From NCBI GenBank assembly GCA_977006965.1, contig OZ345359.1:186001-250000 (forward strand): DNA of 64,000 nucleotides, read 5' to 3'. Each line of letters opens with the position of its first letter. The stretch's first letter is position 1. Origin of the DNA: Phymatolithon calcareum. Taxonomy: Eukaryota; Rhodophyta; Florideophyceae; Hapalidiales. Position numbers and translations under genes: made by a program. The notes below the pieces were generated by a model. That model worked only from the letters and a program-made list of their open reading frames with translations, had not been told where the DNA came from and did not search any database. Positions 9,850 to 20,813 of this stretch are shown here, one piece after another.

Positions 9850-10950
9850 TCACCGGTATGGTCGCTGAGGCGGCTGTCCCCGCATAGCGCCAGGAGTCAT
9901 ATCGGCCATCGCTTGTGCCTGCTGCTGCTGACTATGCAACGTTGCATGTAGCTCGAGCACTTTATCGCGCTGCTCCAAAGGCAACATGTTAATCTGCTGG
10001 GGGGTCATGTTCATCACAGTGTTGAGCAGGCGTGCATCTTCAGGCCTAAGTTGCGGCGGCAACGCGCCCATCTGCTGTGGCACCATAGGCTGTGGCGGGG
10101 GAGCGGTGGTGCTCATTTGCGGCGCCATGAGACCAGGGCGGGCCATCATTCCACCCATCTGCGGAGCCATCTGCGTAGGTGCCTGGGGCGCCATCGGCGG
10201 CGGCATTTGTGGCTGCATTTGGGGTGCCATCGGCTGTGCCAAGTGCGGCGGGACCATCTGCTGCGCCATTTGAGGATTCATTTGCGGGTTCATTTGAGGT
10301 GGAATTTGTGCAGATGGCGGTGGACGCATCATCGGTGGCGGTGGTACCATGCCGATCATAATTTGACCTTGAAGAATGGCATGCGCGTACATGGGTTGCG
10401 ACAGTAAGAGCTCGCGGATTTCGTTCGGGTTCGATTCGACGGCGCGCTTGAGGGTGAGCATTGCCTCGTGGATCTCGTGTGGGGTCATGCGCGCCATGCT
10501 AGGATTTGGACCGGCAAGTCCACCTTGTAGTGCCGGATGAGCGCTGCGTCGACCGCCGCCTGCACCAGACTTCGCGGCAGCACCCGTGCTCGCCGCAGCC
10601 GCTAGCTGCTTGTCGTTTTCAGTGAGATCAACGCGGAGAGCGCGACCGTTAAGGTCTGTGCCGTTGAGATTGCGTCGTGCACTCATTGCTGTTTCCTTGT
10701 CTTCGTACTCGCAGAATCCGAAGCCTGTGAATCGGTTAAACAAAAACTGTTAGAATCAAGCTTCTAACAAGTTTCCGTTCGATGGCGACATGTTGAGATA
10801 CTTACCTTTTGCTTTACCAGTTTCATGGTCGTACATGAGTCGGAATGAGAGAACATTTCCAACCTGTGAGAAAACTTCTTTTAACTGCTCCTCGGTCGTC
10901 TCGTAGGAAATGTTACCGACAAAAACGGTAGTTCCCGGCGGCCTTCCCAT
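9850..10950 (-). CDS. CSTF2: Cleavage stimulation factor subunit 2 (CstF-64)
   Basis: Two exons, 10950-10806 and 10724-9850, joined across an 81-bp intron (GTAAGT to CACAG, 10805-10725), give 339 residues. The start is the ATG at 10950. Residues 7-84 form an RRM (RNP2 [11 protein letters not shown]1 GKAKGFGFCEY, created exactly by the splice). A hinge-like helical region ([18 protein letters not shown], then [13 protein letters not shown]) matches the CstF-77/symplekin-binding domain. A Met/Pro/Gln-rich low-complexity linker follows, then a C-terminal helical domain ([18 protein letters not shown]) typical of CstF-64/Rna15. It binds GU-rich elements downstream of poly(A) sites in pre-mRNA 3'-end cleavage in the nucleus. 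It lies head-to-head with H2A.Z. The linker is shorter than in animals and contains no MEARA/G repeat. Confidence 0.93.
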
Positions 10951-11334
10951 CACTGCGTCTTTTGTACAACTGCTTTGCGCTCCGTTTTCGTCTGGCTAAG
11001 AAGGGATTTTAAGGCAAGAGGCCTGCGCAAAGAAAAAGAAAGCAAGCCCAAGGTTGCAGTTGGTATGCTGTAAGTCACGCGCCTTTTTGATCCAAAGATG
11101 GAGATTCGCTCAACGATTTTCATTTCCTGTAAAGCAAACAAAAATTACAGACTACTGCTAGCTCATAATAATACACGTGTAGCTAGGTTATGGCGACAGC
11201 ACACCTCAAGAAAGCGTGAAATTTGAAAATATTTTGATCTCCTGTTTTTGAAACCGATCCCTAGACGCTGCAGAAATAACGAAAAAATACGGATTTTGGC
11301 TTGAAAGACAGATCAGATCTGCATCGCCGAGTGG

Positions 11335-11346
11335 TTTGGCGCGAAC
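11335..11346 (+). promoter_or_regulatory. E2F/DP-like site
   Basis: TTTGGCGCGAAC matches the E2F consensus TTTSSCGC. It lies about 210 bp upstream of the H2A.Z ATG, in the CstF-64/H2A.Z divergent promoter. Assigned from consensus only. Confidence 0.5.
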
Positions 11347-11546
11347 TGTTTCCGTTTTTCGGGGCACCGACCGGTCCAAACTGTTTGCCGCCCAAAAATC
11401 GAAACAGCGCACCACGTTTTATCAAACTGAGGCTTTATTCGTCGGCATCCCCCTCACGCTAGAGTCACAGTCACACTCCAGTGTTGATCCAGTAGGGCTT
11501 CCGGAGCACCGAGGCGACACGCACCGAACTTTCCGTGATACCAAGC

Positions 11547-12029
11547 ATGGCCCCTAAGAAATCCGCCGAGGCAGAGAGCGCCGCTGCGGCAAAGAAGGCC
11601 GAAGCCGCTGCTGCCGCCGAGTCCGCAAACAAGGAAACTCCAGCGGCAAAGGAAGACGCACCAACGGAGCCAAAAAAGGCTGTCTCCCGTTCAGTTCGCG
11701 CCGGTCTTCAGTTTCCTGTTGGCCGTATTCACCGCCATTTGAAGCGTCGAGTCGGTCGTTCCGAGCGCGTCGGTGCCACTGCCGCCGTCTACTCTGCGGC
11801 TATTCTCGAGTATTTGACGGCTGAAGTTTTGGAATTGGCCGGTAACGCGTGTAAGGACCTGAAAGTAAAGCGCGTTACCCCGCGTCATCTTCAATTAGCA
11901 ATTCGCGGAGATGAGGAGCTGGACACGCTCGTTAAGGCAACAATTGCGGGTGGTGGCGTTATTCCACATATCCATAAAAGCTTGACGGCCAAGAAGAGCG
12001 GAACGAAGAAGAGCTCCCAGCTCGAATGA
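11547..12029 (+). CDS. Histone H2A.Z
   Basis: A 160-residue single-exon histone. The ATG at 11547 is used because the open frame upstream starts only with GTG. A Lys/Ala/Glu-rich tail of about 45 residues precedes the fold ([17 protein letters not shown]). H2A.Z-specific features are visible: [20 protein letters not shown], the GDEELDTL acidic-patch region (canonical H2A has NDEELN) and [12 protein letters not shown]. There is no SQ(E/D) motif of H2A.X. It replaces H2A in nucleosomes at promoters and acts in transcription and genome stability. The N-terminal tail is longer and more Ala-rich than in animals. An E2F-like site lies in its promoter. Confidence 0.97.
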   Translation: MAPKKSAEAESAAAAKKAEAAAAAESANKETPAAKEDAPTEPKKAVSRSVRAGLQFPVGRIHRHLKRRVGRSERVGATAAVYSAAILEYLTAEVLELAGNACKDLKVKRVTPRHLQLAIRGDEELDTLVKATIAGGGVIPHIHKSLTAKKSGTKKSSQLE

Positions 12030-13251
12030 GTTTGCAACTTGCAAACCGCTTCGCTTTATGTATTTTCGAGTCCTTGCGGCGCAACTGCTTATCCGAATCT
12101 ACGCGTAGCATAACGTACGCGCAAATGAGGACTAGTCCGTTGTGCTGAAGGGGGACATCTTTTGCCGTGGTAAAGTTTGCCGGCCACCGACTAGATTCAC
12201 CGTTTGTGCAATTGCAGGTGGTTGAAAATTGTCGCCTGACCTTGATTCTGTCCTGGATTTCTTGATTGTCGTCCTTCTTGTGTTTCATGAAACCTGATGC
12301 TATCCATGGTTACGATGGAAGTCTGCAGACGCAGAAAGGCAAGTTTGACGTAATTAGGAGAGCATCCAGGAACTGTTCCATGTTCAATAAAGATATAATA
12401 TTGCCACTTGTACACCTGCGCGTGCTTTCATGCCGCTTGTTTTGCACGTCCTTGTTTCGATACGCGTCTTCACCATGCAATAAGATACTGTCTTGTTGAA
12501 ACCAGATCTTCATTTTGCAGTCGCCAACAGGTTTTTCCTCGAGAAAACTCCAGATAACGTTGACGTATCGCCGGTTGGACAGGCTCGCGAACGACTCCTC
12601 CGGTCTGACCGTCCAAAATGCACACAATTGACGCATCCTACCCGATGCCAGGAATTCCTTGAAAACGCACGTTGAATTTTCGTGCATGCAATGGACCCCA
12701 ATACAAACACCAGTCTTCCAAGCTGACGATAAAAACGACCAGTCGAATGCAAAATGCGGGAAGGAAGATTAACCGGATGTCCACCCTGAAGCGAAACAAC
12801 ACAATATCGTTCATCACGATACACAAGTCAGCCTATGAGTTTCCTTGGAGACAGCGCGTCCCATCCACGGAAAGTCACTTAACTTCTAATTCGAAGCAAG
12901 CAATGTGGCAACTGCGATGCATTCTGCTCCATCGTTGTGACCTTATTAATCCGCTCGAATGTGAACGTGAACATCAAACTGATTCCGATTCACTTGACAG
13001 TGAGTGAGCTTCTATATTGCGCGAGCATCGTCGACTTGACCGAGCTCCTGCCCTTCTTCATACATTTTTGAGCCCAATGTTGGAGAGCATATGCCTCGAA
13101 GCGAAGAGCAGCAGCGTTCCCACACTCCAGTACACTGTACAGAACTTCGGTCACTGAACTTGGACTCTGAATCCAAATTGCAACTTCATTATCATACATT
13201 CATGCATTCAGACTTAGGCAGTTACGCACCTAGGCCCAAGAGCTACTCAGT
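12030..13251. other. Gene-free stretch
   Basis: Overlapping short ORFs on both strands, without domains. No RNA gene was recognised. Confidence 0.45.
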
Positions 13252-13393
13252 CATGCCTTCCTTCATTCTGCTTTTTCCCCGAATGGGACTAACAGCGTTT
13301 CGAGGGCCTAAGTATATTCCACTCTATTCTATTGTTAGTAGGCTGGACTGCGGCTAGGCCTGATACGTCGCCAAACATCGGTTGTGCCTAGGG
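13252..13393 (-). repeat. LINE 3'-end fragment, copy 2
   Basis: The minus strand reads MFGDVSGL, RIEWN and LRPSKRC before a stop, matching the LINE C-terminus at 34988-35218. It ends in an A/G-rich tail derived from TGAA units. Confidence 0.6.
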
Positions 13394-14361
13394 ACGTAAA
13401 AGGTATAATGTAGTCGAACGGTAGAGTTTCGGATGGCAAACGTCACAGAATTTTAAAAACCTAAAAGATGTGACACGAATATTACTCGACAGAATTCCTG
13501 CGCTACGTTTTCAAGCCTGCTTTCGCTGTGTCTCGATGCCTCACGCAGCAAATTAAATTTTCGCGCATCTCCCCAAAACATGCATCTCAAGCATCGCATT
13601 CTAATCACGTTAGGGACATCAGGGGACAATGACGCTCCCCTCCTCCGAAAAAGTATGCAGAAGCAAACATGTTGAAGTGAAAAACGCTTCCTATGACTAT
13701 TCGCTCTTGATAAACGATTTTCTAGTTATTAGTCGGGATGAAAAATCGAGTTTCTGCGATCGCCACGTTGGTGTACGAAAGTAGAGGTTATGTTGGACCG
13801 CACTTCGATGCGAAGAATAGCACTACGATACTGTACACGAAGATTCCTCGAACAAACAGCTGCAATGCCTGATTGAGTCGGGCCGTAAACTTATGAACGG
13901 GCAGAATGGACTGCTACAGTACACGGTTATATTAGCTCGGATCTTGACTCGAACGTTGCAACCTGGTCAGAACCAAGTCAGGTGTGCTCACATCTATCTG
14001 AACTCATTTGAGTTGCCCAATGCACCGTTATAATTGGGTAGTTTTTATGAATTGACATATTTTATTGGCCAGTCGAATATGGAAAAAGTCATACAAAAGA
14101 TGTTATGGAATGAGCTGAATGATATCTTGTTTTGTCAACAATGCAGTACACTAAAGTCCGCACGCTGTAACCGCTGCACGGGCACGTTGGCAACTCGCTC
14201 AACGGTGACACATCGCAACAGAGAAAATTGAGACACGATCCACCCACTCCACCCCGCATGGTTCTCGCTTGTTTAAATTGGCAAGAACTGGTAGGTTTTC
14301 CCTTCCCACGGCACATCCATCCATTCCGCTTCTTCGCACACCACTCGCTAACTCGCTCGCA
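13394..14361. other. Gene-free stretch upstream of ELMO gene
   Basis: No repeat or gene recognised. The last ~150 bp contain the probable leader of the ELMO-domain gene, including an out-of-frame ATG at 14258. Confidence 0.4.
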
Positions 14362-15395
14362 ATGCCGTCGGTGCTCATAATCGACCAGGTAAACCTTGTC
14401 CGACTGTTCATCTACAGAATGGTCAAGCGCCTTCGTCGCGTGCTCGGCGGTACCTCGCAGATACAACGAATCTGCAGTGGCGCCACCGGCGACGATGCGG
14501 GGCCGCATACCGCCGAAATGACGAGCCATTTCTGGAAGGAGTGGAGCTCCTCTAAGAAGCTTCGGTCGCTTTTCAATGACTGCGCCGGGAGCCCGGATAT
14601 GAACGTGACGACGACAATGCAGCGAATTGTGGAACTTAAGAAGGTCTCAGATCACGGCAGAGTGTACGTTCCACTCCTTTGTTTTATTCGATCGCACCCT
14701 AATGCGGGCGCACTAGCTCCCAATCGCCCACATGAATTCATATCTAACCATGTCCTCCTTGTGTACATTGAATTAATATCCTCAGTCGTGAAAACTTGCG
14801 ACTTTGTCTGACCGATATCCGTGGCGTGAATGTGGCAGTGGCAGAGATCAAAAACATGCAAGCCGAGAAGTTCTCGTCAGATGATCAGGAGCACGAGGCG
14901 AAATTGAACGAACTGTGGGAGTTGCTTCTGCCTGGACAGGAGCGTGCCGGAGGGCGGATCTCGCGCGAATGGGGTCGCATTGGCTTCCAGCAATCAGACC
15001 CGGCGACTGATTTTCGAGGCGGCGGAATTCTATCTCTGAATCAACTGCTTCACATCGCGCGCAATCGACAGCCCATTGCACAGCGCATGATCCGCGAACC
15101 TGCGCTAGAGACGGCGCGCTATCCCTGGGCTTGTGTGGGCATTAATCTCACCGATAAGGCCGTGGGGATTCTCAACAGCCATACGATTGACGCCTCTTTG
15201 TACGGAAAGTCTGTGGACCAGGTGATGGAAATATTCAATAGTCTGTACGCGGACATGTTTGAGATCTTGCACGGCATGTGGATCACCGAGAAACCAGAGA
15301 ATATTCTCGCTTTTCCTCCGGTCCTTGAATCGGCCATGAAGAGCATTCGCGAAGAGATTGCGGCGACTGGCATGCTTGTCCCACCTGGAGCTTGA
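14362..15395 (+). CDS. ELMO-domain protein
   Basis: Two exons, 14362-14663 and 14786-15395, around a 122-bp intron (GTACGT to CCTCAG). Splicing restores a continuous frame through DHGRVRENLRLCLTDIRG and gives 303 residues. The ELMO/CED-12 domain occupies about residues 130-300: LNELWELLLPGQ, GRIGFQQSDPATDFRGGGIL, YPWACVGINLT, LYADMFEILHGMWI. Stand-alone ELMO proteins (ELMOD type) act as GTPase-activating proteins for Arf/Arl GTPases. In the ELMOD GAP consensus a WxxxGFQxxxPxTDFR-type motif with an Arg is central, and here WGRIGFQQSDPATDFRG keeps that Arg. The N-terminus is not conserved and its exact start is uncertain, because the open frame continues upstream without ATG. Confidence 0.85.
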
Positions 15396-15825
15396 GTTGT
15401 CTAGGAGTTTTGTACTTGGTAACTGATAACTAGGTATAAATTAATTATTTTCATTTTATGCTATACAGTATTTTACTGCGGCGATCGATAGCGAGTGCTG
15501 GACGAGGTTTTCTCGTCTTCCATGATTTTCCCTGTCCTGAAGAGGGGCGCAGCAAGACAAGCCGAATTCCCATCAGTTCAGAGATCGCAGTGAGCAGTGC
15601 ACAAAGGAAGACGGAATCACAACGTTCCGAGATTCATCATGGGGAGTAGTCACAGTCGGTGGGACACATAAGATCCGGATTTAAACGGGACGTCTAGTAC
15701 GTATTGAAAACTTCTGATGGTAGCGACAACAGATTTTATCCACTGTTCGCGCTTTGCGCGACATCGCAAAGATTCGAAGGCCTAGGTAGTCATGTCAAAT
15801 AAACAAAAGACAAAATTGCGAGCAT
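15396..15825. other. Convergent intergenic region
   Basis: Lies between the 3' ends of the ELMO and WD40 genes. AATAAACAAAAG near 15798 may be part of a polyadenylation region. No gene. Confidence 0.4.
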
Positions 15826-17472
15826 TTAGTCCACACCTGTTCCCAATGAAGGTCGAAGCGCGACGAGCTTCCCCGTTCCTGCTGGAATCACAAGGCTTCT
15901 CGTTTCATCATCGGCAGCAATCACAGTTGGAGGCGCTTGGAAGAGCGGAATTGTAGACAAAACTTCGCCTGTGCGTGTTGAGTACTGCGTGATAGCCACT
16001 GCTTTGTCGCCTGACGTCAAAATAGTCTCTCCATTGGTGAAGAAGGATGGATGGAAGAGCCCGTTCACACGTTTAAGATTGTGCCCATGATGTGCGCGTG
16101 AACGCATCAGAGGTTGCTCTGTGCGTCGTGCGTCAAACACTTGTAGAAAACCGTCATATGCCGAGGACAGGAAAATGTTCTGGTCAACAGGGTGAAACGC
16201 GACAGAGTTCACGACACAAGAATGCGCGTCAGCAATTTCAAGAGCAGGTGTCCGAGAATAGTCACGAACATCAAACCAACGAACGGCTTTGTCATTCCCG
16301 CATGTCACAACAACCCTCCCATCAGGTCTCCAACGGACACACTTGGCGACTCCAACATGCGCACCGACAATGCTGTGCTCACGAAGTATCGCACTCTGGG
16401 CGATTCGACACAGGGCCACGGACCCATCCTTTGCCGCAATTGCGATATTATCATTCGCGCAGACGTGCATAGAATAAATGCTAGCACTTGTTTCATGCAG
16501 GGACGCGCGGATAGTTCCGTCCCGAGCATTCGTGCAATGCACGAACCCATCGTTTGCGGCGCTCACAATCACAGTTCCCTGGGCCGCGAAGCACACGTCG
16601 GACACCCAGCTGTCATGCAGGACACGAGCCCAATGCGCCGCTACGCCGGTGGCGGGTGTGGGATCATATGCGAACGGATCTATGTGTTCAGCCACTTCGG
16701 GGAACGGAAGTGATGCTACGATGCCGCCACGTCCACCAGCAGCAACCATGCTCTCGGAGCCTGATCGGTGGAGTGCTAGGGTGTACACGCGCTGCAAAAG
16801 CCCATCCGCATTCTGAAATAGAGCGTCCGCCTCGAGTGCGGGAGCATTTCGCTCTCGAGTCACGATCAGCGACGAACCGAGGCGCATTAGCATGCTTTGG
16901 GAGATGTACGTGCCGAGCTCTGCGTCGCGCAGAAGGGCCCGAAGAGAGGGTCCACTAGGTACGTTAGAATGTGCCGTAGTGTTGCACTGGGAAGTAGGAG
17001 GTGACGTCGAAGCGGTTTTCTCTCGAACCGGTCTGGATGAAACTAATGGCTGAGACGCCTGGCAAGTTTGTGCATCACATTCCTCTTCGAAATCTGATTC
17101 TTCGAGGTACAAAGGTCGATGATGTCTATTGAACTCCCCACGTAAACGACGAGACCGCCGCGGAGGGACTGGAGCTGCGAGTCGCACTGCTTCCTCATTT
17201 CCCTTGGTTATGCTCTTTCCTGCATTTTCCATTGCATTTGATTCATTGCCCGTCTTCGCACGCCTTGTACTATCGATTTCATGCCTTTCAACAGGCAAAT
17301 TCACCTCTTTCACCCCATCCTGCAATGTTGAGACGGAGCCTGAATGCCCCGCTTCAGTTCGACCGGATGCATTTAGACGTTTCTGTGCTGAGATAGTTCC
17401 GCTTCGCAGATCTGCACCAGGGCAACGCATACGCTTCCGAGAGAGGCATTCCCCAAGCGTCTGCTGTTTCAT
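15826..17472 (-). CDS. WD40-repeat nuclear protein, divergent from PCNA
   Basis: A 548-residue single-exon ORF with its ATG at 17472. The first ~200 residues are disordered and rich in Ser, Arg and Glu, with basic clusters (RRSRRLRG). From about residue 270 there are WD40-type repeats: [106 protein letters not shown]. This is consistent with one seven-bladed propeller of the DDB2/WDR76/CMR1 style. The N-terminal [10 protein letters not shown] resembles the start of a PCNA-interacting box but lacks the usual aromatic pair. It shares a promoter with PCNA that contains E2F-like sites. A role in DNA replication or repair is inference from context; a generic WD40 scaffold is equally possible. Confidence 0.75.
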   Translation of the reverse strand: MKQQTLGECLSRKRMRCPGADLRSGTISAQKRLNASGRTEAGHSGSVSTLQDGVKEVNLPVERHEIDSTRRAKTGNESNAMENAGKSITKGNEEAVRLAAPVPPRRSRRLRGEFNRHHRPLYLEESDFEEECDAQTCQASQPLVSSRPVREKTASTSPPTSQCNTTAHSNVPSGPSLRALLRDAELGTYISQSMLMRLGSSLIVTRERNAPALEADALFQNADGLLQRVYTLALHRSGSESMVAAGGRGGIVASLPFPEVAEHIDPFAYDPTPATGVAAHWARVLHDSWVSDVCFAAQGTVIVSAANDGFVHCTNARDGTIRASLHETSASIYSMHVCANDNIAIAAKDGSVALCRIAQSAILREHSIVGAHVGVAKCVRWRPDGRVVVTCGNDKAVRWFDVRDYSRTPALEIADAHSCVVNSVAFHPVDQNIFLSSAYDGFLQVFDARRTEQPLMRSRAHHGHNLKRVNGLFHPSFFTNGETILTSGDKAVAITQYSTRTGEVLSTIPLFQAPPTVIAADDETRSLVIPAGTGKLVALRPSLGTGVD

Positions 17473-17566
17473 TTTGCCTCCCGATCATCGAGGAAACTAC
17501 GCGACCCTCCGCATATGAGATAATATTGCCGATCACAATCATTCTAAGATGCCAGTCTTCGATACG

Positions 17567-17742
17567 TTTTGGCGGGAATGAGCGGAAGATCTGGTCATAT
17601 TGCCAACGAAAACGATCTCAAAATCAAATTTTTGAATATTTTTTCGAGGAGAAGAAATTTCGCGGGAAATGCACGTTTCATACGCAGCACCCCAGCGTGG
17701 GGTATTGCAGGCCCTATCATCCTCCTGTACACGTTTCCCGCC
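17567..17742. promoter_or_regulatory. Cluster of three E2F/DP-like sites
   Basis: TTTTGGCGGGAA (17567-17578), TTTCGCGGGAAA (17658-17669, near-palindromic) and TTTCCCGCC (17734-17742) all fit TTTSSCGC on one strand or the other. They lie in the 467-bp gap between the WD40 start and the PCNA start. PCNA is a classical E2F target in plants and animals. Confidence 0.65.
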
Positions 17743-17939
17743 ACTGGCACAATTATTTTTGCGACCTATTTGAAAGCGCTGCCGGATCACACCCTCGGAG
17801 TACAAGTAGTTCGCGTCTCCGCTCTTACGCTGCCACTAAGCACCATCGACCTCGAAGCAATCAACTGACAGCGTCTCCAGTTCACTCATCCCGCATTTGG
17901 CTCTGTCATCTTACTCACGTGCTCTCAACCTTCTCCATC

Positions 17940-18818
17940 ATGTTTGAAGCTCGTCTCCCGCAAGCGTCTTTGCTGAAGAAGGTTCTCGAGTCGATCAAGG
18001 ACGTTATCGACCATGCGAACTTCGACTGTTCTACTGATGGCATGTCTCTTCAGGTGTGTTTTCCTCCTCCAACTGGATTTTACTGCCCTCTATGAATTTC
18101 CCCACTAACAAGATAACACCGCGAATTGCTTTCGTTGTCGCAGGCTCTGGATCAATCTCATGCCGTGCTCGTGACCCTCACTCTCCGCGCCCAAGCGTTC
18201 GAAATGTACCGGTGTGATCGACCTCTGTCTATGGGTATCAACCTTACCTCATTTTCCAAGATCCTCAAGTGTGCCGGGAACAACGACTCGGTGAAGATCT
18301 CCGCTCCTGACGACGGTGCCGATGTCGCAGATTTCATCTTCGAGAACGAATCAGCCGATCGTACTGCACACTTCCAGCTGAAGCTTATGGACATTGACTC
18401 CGAGCACATGGGAGTGCCCGAGGACACCGACTACAGTGCCGTCATTAACATGCCGTCCGTCGAGTACCGTCGCATCTTCTCCGACCTATTCGTCATCGGT
18501 GACACGATAACTATCGAAGCTGCAAAACAGAGCGTCACTTTCTCCGTAGAGGGAGATATCGGCAGTGGATCGCTGAGCATTCAACAAAGCGATGGTAGCC
18601 CGGATGACAAGAATCCCGTTACGATGACGGTGAACAACCCGGTTAAGATGACTTGCTCTGGCAAGTACCTCGTGCTTTTCACGAAGGCCGTCCCCATTTC
18701 CGAGTCTGTCACGCTTTGCATGGAAGATGAGTCGCCGATTGCCATTGAATTCGCCATTCCCGAACAGCAGGGTTTCGTACGGTACTTCTTGGCACCAAAG
18801 ATCGATAACGATGAGTAA
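17940..18818 (+). CDS. PCNA: Proliferating cell nuclear antigen
   Basis: Exons 17940-18053 and 18144-18818 are separated by a 90-bp intron (GTGTGT to CGCAG) inserted after MSLQ. The product is 262 residues, close to the usual 258-264. It begins [20 protein letters not shown] and has the family motifs [13 protein letters not shown], the DNA-facing [23 protein letters not shown], and the C-terminal domain ending FVRYFLAPK. It forms a homotrimeric sliding clamp for DNA polymerases delta and epsilon and many repair factors. Three E2F-like sites lie upstream, shared with the divergent WD40 gene. I see no disruption. Confidence 0.97.
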
Positions 18819-19799
18819 CTGCAGAATAGGGTCTTGGGTTTTGAGTTAGCGTTTTCTGGTTTCCAATAGGTGCATCAGTTCGTGTAAATGTAAAAGACAT
18901 ACGTCCTCTAATCTCGCCCCCCTCGTCCAATCGGGAAATAAAGATCTTTTTCGCATGCAAAAAGGCGACGCCGGCACCGCGCTGATGCTTCAAGCCGAGA
19001 AGGAATAGAACGCTGGCCGAAACATGGTCGTTGGGAATGTTGCTGCCCATAAGGATTCGGGTCAATCGATGTTATCAAGAACGAACTGCCAAAATACAGC
19101 CCTCGTCAGAAGAAAGTGTCTCAAAAGAGGAGAACTGAAAAAAGTTCTTGTGATGATCCCTGGCATCCTGGACGCAGCGAACGAAGATTAGAAAATATAT
19201 TAAGCTGGCTATCCGTATCTATGAACAGCCCACGAAGATACCTGCAAGGAAGCGAATCAATACAGGAGTTGAGGTACCTTGCCAAACGCGGATTTACCAA
19301 GATCGGCGGTCATATACTGTAAACAATCACAGAGAACCTGGCCTGGCGTTCAAGTGGTGTCGTGAGCCAAGCAGCGAAGTTCCTCGTTAGGTGCTTTTGC
19401 TCCCAAAAGGTATTGTTCAGTGTAGGACGGTAAACCAGTTTTAAAAAACTGCAGTGGTTACCGTCCTAAAACTGAGCAGGGTAGCGCTGTGTTAATATTT
19501 TAAAAATATCCAAATTACGTTAGATAAGAATTTTATCTAATGCAATCTGGCGCTAGGTACCGTCAATTAAAATATATGGCATAAATGACAAACGTTGTGG
19601 CACACGTAGCGCTAACCACGTTGGCCTCACGGCGGGGAGCAAAATTTGATCATCAGCAACAAGAATTTTCCTCGCCGCCGATGATCCAAATGCTATCAGA
19701 GCTGATCTGGAAGCATATGAGGCTTTTGCTTCAATCGCATGCGATGCTCGTGGTCGATCACTTCATGCCACCCAGAGTCAACGCACGAGCTGTCACGCT
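18819..19799. other. Intergenic with small hairpins
   Basis: AATAAAGATC near 18937 is a plausible PCNA polyadenylation signal. 19423-19468 forms a hairpin (TAGGACGGTAA / TTACCGTCCTA) and 19519-19540 a smaller one (TTAGATAA / TTATCTAA). No gene. Confidence 0.45.
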
Positions 19800-20813
19800 A
19801 TGAAGAGGATGGCATCCAAAACGGTTTTTAAGACGGAGCTATCGGTGGTGGTGCTGAAGCGGGGTGCGCGATGGTCATTACAGAGCCTGGAGTCAAAGGA
19901 CCCCACTTCACTCACGGTGCTGGTGACTGAGCCAGCCGCGAGTGGCGCTTTCACCATCATTCTGTGGAACAACAAGCGGTTTCATTTACATCAAACCATA
20001 ACTGAGGAGTCATATGCCACGCTTGCCAAGTCACGGGCGTCGCGCGCCTTTTTTTCTGATTTCAGACAAAAGTTGATCGAGTGCCTCTGTTCTGCAGAGA
20101 AGGGTGTCAATGGATCAACAGCCGTGCTCTCCTTTCTCAAAAAGCCGGAATCAGCGCGTTCATTCGAGGTCGTAAAGGCCGATGGTCCACGATTGTCAAA
20201 AGAGTCATGTGTCGAGCTGGTGTTGACATCTTCCCCAGATGATATCAAAGCTTTAGCAAAAAATTCTGCGTCCAGCCGCCTGATCGCATTACGTGCAGCG
20301 GAGGGTACCCGTTGTAAGGACGTGCAGGTATTAGAGGACCGATGCAAGGCAATAGAACTCAAACTTAAAACAATGGAGCGCGAGCTCGCCGCCGCCAATG
20401 ACGCGCGCCGAGTCGCGAATCACGAGCGCGACGAAGCGAATAAGGCTCACAAGGCAGTAAATCGCCTCCGTACCAAGGAACGCAATGACGCAAGTCGTGA
20501 ACTGGAAGCCGCGAATGGAGCACTCCGGAAGGCGTATCGCGAACGCGACGTAGCAATTCAAGGACGCAAAGCGATGGAGCGCGAACTAGACTTGGAGATT
20601 GAAGCGTATAGAGCGATGAAGCGTAAACGCGATGACGCACTGGACGAGCGCGACGATGCGTTGGAAGCCAGCAGGGAGGCGAGGCGAGAGCGCGATGAAG
20701 CATTTGACAAGCGCGACGAAGCTATTGAGCTTCTTCGGCGCTCATCCGCACTGATGAATAATAGAGGTGAGCGCTGGAGATCGCGCAAGAGGTCGCGAAG
20801 TGTTCATAGATGA
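19800..20813 (+). CDS. SAS-6-like head with long coiled coil
   Basis: A 337-residue ORF starting at an ATG. Residues about 35-165 look like the globular head of the SAS-6/XRCC4 superfamily. TITEESYATLA (66-76) then FFSDFRQKLIECL (84-96) resemble the SAS-6 pattern ISEEDFQSL then VDFxxFPQKFIDLL. FEVVKADGPRL (122-132) followed by SPDDIKALAK (145-154) resembles its later strands and helix. Residues ~172-320 are a highly charged, continuous coiled coil with RERDEA-type repeats, and the C-terminus is basic (RSRKRSRS). SAS-6 builds the centriole cartwheel, whereas XRCC4 and XLF act in DNA end joining. Red algae are considered to lack centrioles, so if the taxonomy is right the job must differ. The family call is a by-eye profile match and needs a structural test. 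Confidence 0.5.
   Translation: MKRMASKTVFKTELSVVVLKRGARWSLQSLESKDPTSLTVLVTEPAASGAFTIILWNNKRFHLHQTITEESYATLAKSRASRAFFSDFRQKLIECLCSAEKGVNGSTAVLSFLKKPESARSFEVVKADGPRLSKESCVELVLTSSPDDIKALAKNSASSRLIALRAAEGTRCKDVQVLEDRCKAIELKLKTMERELAAANDARRVANHERDEANKAHKAVNRLRTKERNDASRELEAANGALRKAYRERDVAIQGRKAMERELDLEIEAYRAMKRKRDDALDERDDALEASREARRERDEAFDKRDEAIELLRRSSALMNNRGERWRSRKRSRSVHR

Noticed and set aside
9986-10407. Gly/Ala/Arg-rich plus-strand ORFs opposite CstF-64
   Set aside because: Antisense of the Met/Pro/Gln-rich linker; low-complexity shadow.
16092-16958. Plus-strand ORFs opposite the WD40 gene
   Set aside because: Shadow frames of a well-supported protein on the other strand.
17526-17868. ORF in the PCNA promoter
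   Set aside because: Covers the E2F-like sites, has no motif, and disagrees with the PCNA start and intron.
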